A stretch of DNA of 64,000 nt, taken from NCBI RefSeq assembly GCF_904849725.1, contig NC_058522.1, forward strand, positions 457,252,844 to 457,316,843. The letters are read 5' to 3'. The translations under genes were made by a program, and so were the position numbers. Below the pieces are notes generated by a model. It was not told the origin of the DNA. It saw only the letters and a list, made by a program, of their open reading frames with translations, and did not search any database. This document shows, piece by piece, positions 56,646 to 64,000 of this stretch; position 1 is the first letter of the stretch; the number at the start of each line of letters is the position of its first letter. The DNA is from Hordeum vulgare subsp. vulgare. Lineage: Eukaryota; Streptophyta; Magnoliopsida; Poales; Poaceae.

Positions 56646-57546
56646 ACTCCCCCAAGCTTAGACATCGCTTGTCACCAAGCGAAAGCCGAGATCAATAAAT
56701 ATGCCCACATGTTTATGGAGAGAGGTGTCGACAAAACAAGATACGAACATGCAGGCATCATGATCATGATCAGAACAGCATTACCATCATATCATCTTTG
56801 CTAAAGTGATAATTCCTTCACAAAGTAAAGCATGGATCAAGAACCTTACCGGGAATTAACAACCGATAGCCTTTAGTCATTGAAGCAATTGCAATTTATC
56901 ACAACATCAGAAAGACTCAAATAAGAGCTTGTAAAGCAAATCCACATACTCAATCATATTTTCATTCTCTATAATTGCTACAACTCACGTGGTACTCATG
57001 AGATCAAAGTTTCAGCTGGACACAGAGAAATATAGGGGCTTATAGTTTCGCCTCCCAACCATTTACCTCAAGGGTAATGTCAACAACAATAATTCATGAA
57101 TACTTACCTCCAAGTTGACATATGAATATAGATCTTTCCCAAGCATATGACGTTAGCCAAGATAAAGGCGGAATAAGGAATTGGTGAAGATCACCATGAC
57201 TCTTTCAAGGGCAAAAAGTAAAGGTACAAGAAAGGCCCTTCGCAGAGGGAAGCAGAGGTAGTCATGCGCTTTTGAGGTTTGGATGTGTGTCCTCTTAGTG
57301 CGGAGGAACGTCACTTTATATTGCCTCCTGTGATAAGGAACTTTATTATGCAGTCTGTCGCTTTTATGTCTTCCTCATCACAGGTTCGTACAAAGCTTAT
57401 TTTCCACACACTAATAGATCATACATATTAGGGAGCAATTTTTATTGCTTGCACCGATGACAACTTACTTGAGGGATCTTATTCAATCCATAGGTAGGTA
57501 TGGTGGACTCTCATGACAAAACTGGGGTTGAAGGTTTATGGATGCA
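56646..57546 (-). other. N5 3' non-coding internal region
   Basis: No gene supported. Contains the conserved 16-mer at 57491-57506 in the same flank (TGAGAGTCCACC...) as element A. Confidence 0.75.
57491..57506 (-). promoter_or_regulatory. Conserved internal 16-mer, N5 copy
   Basis: Exact CCACCATACCTACCTA on the minus strand. Confidence 0.55.
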
Positions 57547-59068
57547 TGCTACTTCTCAAACAACAGCGCCAGAAATTGACACGTTGACGGAGACTTGCTT
57601 GCGTTGGTTTTTCCCTTGAAGAGGAAAGGGTGATGCAGCACAGGAGCAGTAAGTATTTCCCTCAGTTTGAGAACCGAGGTATCAATCCAGTAGGAGAATC
57701 TCGTCAAGTCCAAAGTACCTGCGCAAACACAAAAGAGATTGCACCCAACGCTATAAAGGAGTTGTCAATCCCTTCAAGATTGATTGCAAAGTGAGATCTG
57801 AAGGCGGAAAGTGCAACGAAGTAAAAGAGTAAGGCTGAAAATATGCTGTGGAGTATACCCGGGGGCCATAGTGTTCACTAGAGGCTTCTCTCAAAATAGC
57901 AAATATTACGGTGGGTGAACAAATTACTGTCGAGCAATTAATAGAACCGCTCAAAGTCATGACGATATCTAAGGCAATGATCATACATATAGGGACAAGT
58001 AGACCAATACTTTCTGCATTTACTACTATTACTCCACACATCGACCGCTATCCAGCATGCATCTAGTGTATTGAGTTCATGACGAACAGAGTAACGCCTT
58101 AAGCAAGATGACATGATGTAGTGGGATATACTCAAACAAATGATGAAAACCCCATCTTTTTACCCTTGATAGCAACAACATGATGCGTGCCTCGCTACCC
58201 CTTCTGTCACCGGGTGAGGTCACCGCACGGTATGAACCCAAAACCCAGCACTTCTCCCATTGCAAGAATCATAGATCAAGCTGGCCAAACAAAACCCACA
58301 ACTCGAAGAGAATTACAAGGATATGAAATCATGCATATAAGAGATCAGAAGAAACTCAAATAAGATTCATAGATAATCTGATCATAAATCCACAATTCAT
58401 CGGATCTCGACGAACACACCGCAAAAGAAGATTACATCGGATAGATCTCCATGAAGATCATGGAGAACTTTCTATTGAAGATCCAAGAGAGAGAAGAAGC
58501 CATCTAGCTACTAGCTATGGACCCGTAGGTCTAAGGTGAACTACTCACGCATCATCAGAGAGGTCATGGTGTTGATGAAGAAGCCCTCCGTATCCAAATC
58601 CCCCCTCCGGCAGGGCACCAGAACGTGCCCCAGATGGGATCTTGCGGAGACAGAAGCTTGCGGCGGTGGAAAAGTACTTTCGATTATCTGTTGATTTTTT
58701 CTCGGATTTTAGGGAATATATAGGCGAAGGAGCTAGGGCAGGGGAGGCCGAGGGAGCCCACAAGCCTGGGAGGCGCGGGCCCCCCGGCCGCGCCATGAGG
58801 GCTTGTGGGGTCCCTGGTGACCCCCAGCCTTGGTTCTCAAGTCTTCTGTTTCGAAAAAAATCTTTTCGGAAGTTTCCTTCCGTTTGGACTCCGTTTAAAA
58901 TCCTCCTCTGAAAAGGGTCAAAAACACGGAAAAAACAAGAACTGGCACTTGGCACTGAGTTAATAAGTTAGTCCCAAAAAAGATATAAAAGGCATACAAA
59001 ACAGCCAAAGTTTGACAAGATAATAGCATGAAACCATCAAAAATTATAGATACGTTGGAGACGTATCA
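57547..59068 (-). repeat. N4 3' LTR
   Basis: 1522 bp. Palindrome 58758-58808, sense TATA starting 58722 (36 bp). Ends GAGACGTATCA before the polypurine complement. Confidence 0.92.
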
Positions 59069-61736
59069 AGCATCCCCAAGCTTAACTCCTGCTCGTCCTT
59101 GAGTAGGGAAGTGATAATGACTGAATTTTTGATGTGGAATGCTACCGAGCATAGTTGTCCTTTGTAACTTCTTTCATGTGACATGAATGTTCAGATCCGT
59201 AAGATTCAAAACAATAGTTTGCTATTGACATGAAAACAATAATACTTCAAGCAAACTAGCAAGGTAATCATGAAGTTTCGAAATAACAAGGCCAAAGAAA
59301 GTTATCCCTACAAAATCATATAGTCTGGCTATGCTCCATCATCCTCACACAACTAATTTAAATCATGCACAACTCCGGTATTGGCCAAGTAATTGTTTTT
59401 ACACTCTTACTTTCTCAAACCTTTTATAACTATCACGCAATACATGAGCGTGAGCCATGGATATAACACTATAGGTGGAATAGAGTGTGGTGGTGGTTGT
59501 GAGACAAAAAGGGAGGAGATGGTCACATTGACTCGGCGTATCAAAGGGCTATGGAGATGCCCATTAATAGATATCAATGTGAATGAGTAGGGATTGCCAT
59601 ACAGAGGATGCACTGGAGCTATAAGTATGTGAAAGCTCAAAAGGAGAACTAGTGGGTCTGCATCCAACTTGCTTGCTCACGAAGACCTAGGGCAATTTGA
59701 GGAAGCCCATCGTTGAAATATACAAGCCAAGTTATATAATAAAGATTCCCACTAGCATATGGTGGTGACGAAACGAGAGGCTCTCAATCTGAAGAACATG
59801 GTGCTATTATGAAGCACAAGTGTGGAAAAAGATAGTAGAATTGTCCCTTCTCTCTTTTTCTCTCCTTTTTTTATTTGGGCTCTTGGGCCTCTTTTTTTCT
59901 CTTTTTTTTAATTTTTAATTTGGGCTCTTTGGCCTCTTTTTTTATTTCCTCACATGGGACAATGCTCTAATAATGATGATCATCACACTTTTATTTACTC
60001 ACAGCTCAAAGCTCAGAACGATGATGACTCTATAGGAGATGCCTCCGGCAGTGTACCGGGATGTGCAACAATCTAGCTTGGCGTATGACGTTGAAACATC
60101 TCGCTAGCTATCTTACGATCATGCAATGGCAATATAAGAGTGACGGCACAAGTCATGAGATGGAACAGTGGGAGTTGCATGGCAATATATCTCGGAATGG
60201 CTATGAAAATGCCATAGTAGGTAGGTATGGTGGCTGTTTTGAGGAAGGCACATGGTGGGTTTGTGCACCGACGAAAATTGCGCGGCACTAGAGAGGCCAG
60301 CAATGGTGGAAGGTGAAAGTGCATCTTTACCATGGACTCACATTAGTCATGAAGAACTCACATACTTGTTGCGAAAGCTTTTATTAGTAATTGAAACAAA
60401 GTGCTAAACGCATACTCCTAGGGGAAGGGTTGGTAGGTGTTAACCATCGCGCGATCCCGACCGCAACACAAAGGATGAAAATTAATAGATCAATTATGCT
60501 TCGATTTCCTAACATAACGGTTCACCATACGTGCATGCTACGGGAATCACTAACTTCAACACAAGTATTTCTAGATTCACAACACCATACTAACATAACT
60601 CTTAATATTACCAAATCCACGTCTCAAAACTAATTGAGAGGAATCAAAACTTCTCTTTATACTCAATGCACATGAAGATGGAGGTTTTTGTATCCTCTTT
60701 GGGTACCTATCACCTTTGGGGACTACTTTCATAGCACAAGCCAACTACCAAGTCACGCACTGCCGTGCTCTAAAAGATCTAAGTGAAGCACATAGAGCAA
60801 AATTATCTAGCTCAAAAGATATAAGTGAAGCACGATGAGAATTCTAGCAAAATCACGATGAGTGCATGTCTCTCTCAAAAGGTGTGCAGCAAGGATGATT
60901 GTTACACAACAAAAAGAAAATACTCCTATGATACAAGACGCTCCAAGCAAAACACATATCATGTGGTGAATAAAAATATAGCTCCAAGTAATGTTACCGA
61001 TGGATTGAAGACGAAAGAGAGGATGCCTTCCCGGGGCATCCCCAAACTTAGGCTTTTTGGTGTCCTTGAATTTGGCTTGGTATGCCTTGGGCATCCCCAA
61101 ACTTGAGCTCTTTCCACTCTTTATCCCTTTGTCCATGAGAACATCACCAAAAACTTGAAAACTTCACAACACAAAACTTAAACAGAAACTCGTGATATCA
61201 TTAGCACAAGAAAACAAACTACCACCTCTTTAGGTACTGTAGCAATCTTGATTTATATTTATATTGGTTTTAGATTACTGTATTATCACTTTTCCATGGC
61301 TAGTACCCCCCGATACTATCCATAGTTTCATCAAAGCAAGCAACCAACACAACAAAAAACAGAATCTATCAAAAACAGACCACTCTATAGCAATCTGTAT
61401 ACTTCGTATACTTTTGGTACCTCAAAAATTCTGAAAAATTACGCCAGCCTGGTAAAAAGGCATATCAACCAGCAACTAAAAGAATCAACTCAAAATCTCT
61501 TTCTAGATAAAAATTAAAAATAATTTCGTGAGCGAAAAGTTTCTGTCTTTTTCCAGCAGGATCAAACAACCATCACCAAACTAATCATAAAGGTTTTACT
61601 TGGCTCAAACACAAAAAGAAACACAAAAAAACACAATCATAACAGAACTATGATGGTGTTGACGCAACAAAACAGAAAGAAAAATATTAATTCATTGGGT
61701 TGCCTCCCAACTAGCGCTATTGTTTAACGCCCTTAG
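59069..61736 (-). other. N4 3' non-coding internal region
   Basis: No gene supported. Contains the 16-mer (60218-60233), TCGCGCGA block (about 60401-60464), GGGGATGCC hairpin with one mismatch (61019-61043) and the ATTGGG/CCCAAC block (61694-61711). Confidence 0.8.
60218..60233 (-). promoter_or_regulatory. Conserved internal 16-mer, N4 copy
   Basis: Exact CCACCATACCTACCTA on the minus strand. Confidence 0.55.
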
Positions 61737-62508
61737 CTAGGCATTGATAATCCAATGATGCTCACATAAAAGATAGCAATCGGACACGAAGAGAGCATCA
61801 TGAAGCATGTGAAAATCACATCTAAGTCCAACATACTTCCTATGTATAGGCATTTTATAGGAAAAAAATTTATCAAGACAAGCAATAACTACCAAATGCA
61901 AGGAAGAAGAAAGAGACAAGAGCAATCTCAACATAACGAGAGGTGACTTAGTGATATGAAAGTTTCTACCACCATATTTTCCTCTCTCATAATAATTACA
62001 TGTGGGATCATATTCGAATTCAACAATGTAACTATCACATAGGATATTCTTTTCATGATCCACATGCATGCAAAGTTTACGCTCATCAAAAATAGTGGGA
62101 TTATCATCAACTAAAGTCATGACTTCTCCAAACCCACTTTCAATAATATTGCAAATATCATATTCATCATGAGGCTTAATTTTTTTTCAAGATCATAAGA
62201 AAAATCATTACCCCAATCATGATCATTGCAACAAGTAGTGGCCATAGCAAAACTAGCATCCCCAATCTTAGGGTTTTGCATATTTTAGCATGATTGTCAC
62301 TAATAGAATTTATAATGAAACCATTGCAATCATGCTTTTCATCCAAGGAGCCCTCGTGAATCACTTCATAAATTTCTTCCTCACAATTTTTAGATTCACG
62401 CATCTCAAGCAAAACTTCATAAAGATAATCTAGTAAGCAAAACTCACTAGCAATTGGTTCAACATAGTTGGACCTCTTGAAAAGATTAGCAAGTGGATGA
62501 GGATCAAT
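61737..62508 (-). pseudogene. Unknown retrotransposon ORF 'DHEKN protein', decayed N4 copy
   Basis: Closely related to the N3 ORF but broken. The start codon is ATT instead of ATG (62506-62508). Frameshifts lie between about 62190 and 62300. The C-terminal half is open from 62120, with V-D-H-E-K-N, Y-I-V-E-F-E-Y-D, Y-E-R-G-K-Y and K-M-P-I-H-R-K-Y-V-G-L-R-C. Same location relative to PBS and downstream block as in N3. Confidence 0.6.
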
Positions 62509-62720
62509 ATCACTAGATTCTTAGCAAGCGAAGATGCAAGCATTTTGAAGGCACATGGTAACACAAGCTACCAAAGCAACAAAAAGGCGAACAGAAAAGG
62601 CAAATATTTTTGTAATTTTTTGTTTTTTTCAGAAGTGAGGGAGAGGAAAACGAGAAGCAAAAAAGTAAATGCAAGAGATGGGTTTGCGACACTTACTTGG
62701 TTGAGTTCTTGACTTGATCC

Positions 62721-62738
62721 TCCCCGGCAACGGCGCCA
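62721..62738 (-). promoter_or_regulatory. N4 primer binding site (tRNA-Asp)
   Basis: Exact TCCCCGGCAACGGCGCCA, 10 bp from the 5' LTR edge. Confidence 0.88.
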
Positions 62739-62748
62739 GAAATCCTTC

Positions 62749-64000
62749 TGCCACTTCTCAAACAACAGCACCAGAAATTGACACGTTGACGGAGACTTGC
62801 TTGAGTTGGTTTTTCCCTTGAAGAGGAAAGGGTGATGCCGCACAGGAGCAGTAAGTATTTCCCTCAATTTGAGAATCAAGGTATCAATCCAGTAGGAGAA
62901 TCTCGTCAAGTCCAGAGTACATGCGCAAACACAAAAGAGCTTGCACCCAACGCTATAAAGGGGTTGTCAATCCCTTCAAGATTGATTGCAAAGTGAGATC
63001 TGAAGGCGGAAAGTGCAACGAAGTAAAAGAGTAAGGCTGAAAATATGGGGTGGAGTAGACCCGAGGACCATAGTGTTCACTAGAGGCTTCTCTCAAACTA
63101 GCAAATATTACGGTGGGTGAACAAATTACTGTCGAGCAATTGATAGAACCGCACAAAGTCATGAGGCTATCTAAGGCAATGATCATACATATAGGCATCA
63201 CGTCCGAGACAAGTAGACCGATACTTTGTGCATCTACTACTATTACTCCACACATCGACCGCTATCCAGCATGCATCTAGTGTATTGAGTTCATGACGAA
63301 CAGAGTAACGCCTTAAGCAAGATGACATGATGTAGAGGGATAAACTCAAACCAATGATGAAAAGCCCATCTTTTTACCCTTGATGGAAATAACACGATGC
63401 GTGCCTCGCTACCCCTTCTGTCACTGGGTGAGGTCACCGCACGGTATGAACCCAAAACCAAGCACTTCTCCCATTGCAAGAATCATAGATCAAGTTGGCC
63501 AAACAAAACCCACAACTCGAAGAGAATTACAAGGATATGAAATCATGCATATAAGAGATCAAAAGAAACTCAAATAAGATTCATAGATAATCTGATCATA
63601 AATCCACAATTCATCGGATCTCGACAAACACACCGCAAAAGAAGATTACATTGGATAGATCTCCATGAAGATCACGGAGAACTTTGTATTGAAGATCTAA
63701 TAGAGAGAAGAAGCCATCTAGCTACTAGCTATGGACCCATAGGTCTATGGTGAACTACTCACGAATCATCGGAGAGGTCATGGTGTTGATGAAGAAGCCC
63801 TCCGTATCCGAATCCCCCCTCCGGCAGGGCAGCAGAACGTGCCCCAGATGGGATCTTGCGGAGACAGAAGCTTGCGGCGGCGGAAAAGTACTTTCGATGA
63901 TCTGCTGATTTTTTTCTGGGACTTTAGGGAATATATAGGCGAAGGAGCTAGGGCAGGGGAGGCCGAGGGAGCCCACAAGCCTGGGAGTTGCGGGCCCCCT
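62749..64000 (-). repeat. N4 5' LTR, truncated by the window
   Basis: Collinear with 57547-58798. Sense TATA starting 63937; the palindrome begins at 63973 (36 bp) and runs off the edge. Confidence 0.9.

Larger units (their letters stand above)
55126..57546 (-). mobile_element. Gypsy element N5, 3' LTR and part of the interior
   Basis: Minus-strand LTR 55126-56645 (plus view TGATGACCCACAAGTATAGG...GGACGTATCA), then the polypurine complement ACTCCCCCAAGCTT and 900 bp of non-coding interior. N4 interrupts it at 57547. The rest lies beyond the window. The polypurine core is that of element A. Confidence 0.8.
57547..64000 (-). mobile_element. Gypsy element N4, right end beyond the window
   Basis: 3' LTR 57547-59068, internal region 59069-62748, PBS 62721-62738, 5' LTR from 62749 to the window edge (1252 of about 1522 bp). 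Left duplication would be ATGCA (57542-57546); the right one is outside. Same internal backbone as N3; no gag-pol. Confidence 0.9.

Noticed and set aside
32366..62738. Possible tRNA-Asp genes (TCCCCGGCAACGGCGCCA occurrences)
   Set aside because: Only the last 18 bases match; they are primer binding sites next to LTRs, with no cloverleaf upstream.
1..64000. CRISPR arrays, bacterial operons, riboswitches or organelle insertions
   Set aside because: Codon usage, intron structure, LTR elements and MITEs are those of a grass nuclear genome; no direct-repeat spacer arrays are present.

Overview
This is plant nuclear DNA, almost certainly from a Triticeae grass (wheat, Aegilops or barley group). 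The main evidence is a solo LTR with the BARE1/WIS/Angela signature (TGTTGGAAATATGCCC start, CCAACA end, perfect 5-bp target duplication). Gypsy LTRs starting TGATACGTCTCCAACG, Stowaway and hAT MITEs, a CACTA terminus and GC-rich grass-type genes agree with this. Nothing bacterial or organellar is present.

Two host genes look complete. One is an intronless nepenthesin-type aspartic protease (13303-14619, +, 438 aa). The other is a three-exon F-box/LRR/FBD gene (47575-49210, -, 479 aa). A decayed three-exon gene fragment of a B3-like cereal family lies at 8192-9176.

Layout: 1-8164 is a pol-less Gypsy element (gag, protease, Athila-like ORF, LTR). 8165-9784 holds the B3-like fragment and a CACTA end. 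9800-10055 is a relic Copia LTR, and 10155-11949 the Angela-type solo LTR. The protease gene follows, then a foldback MITE. 15105-43486 is a four-layer nest, each layer closed by its own perfect duplication: Copia 'N0' (AATAG) contains Gypsy 'N1' (17139-39299, AAGTC), which contains Gypsy 'N2' (18790-33990, CCTAC), which contains Gypsy 'N3' (19897-26859, CCCTC). 43492-47574 is low-copy DNA with a Harbinger relic, a Mutator-like foldback carrying a Stowaway, and a 154-bp tandem repeat. The F-box gene follows, with an internally deleted Copia (49325-52593, GGGCC) inserted 114 bp upstream of its start codon. 53605-64000 is a second Gypsy nest (LTR 'G6' next to 'N5', which contains 'N4'). Without the N0 nest the two genes would be only about 4.6 kb apart.

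No Gypsy reverse transcriptase or integrase is visible in the window, so every Gypsy copy seen here looks non-autonomous. Three of them (N1, N3, N4) carry an unrecognised ~220-290-residue ORF with a DHEKN...YIVEF core where N2 has gag-protease. Non-coding signals are conserved much better than coding capacity. An imperfect palindrome sits 35-36 bp (46 bp in N1) upstream of the TATA box in every LTR examined. An invariant 16-mer, CCACCATACCTACCTA, occurs once in each of six internal regions. The polypurine-tract core is duplicated internally, and PBS-like relics occur inside LTR ends. These are the most interesting signals in the window.
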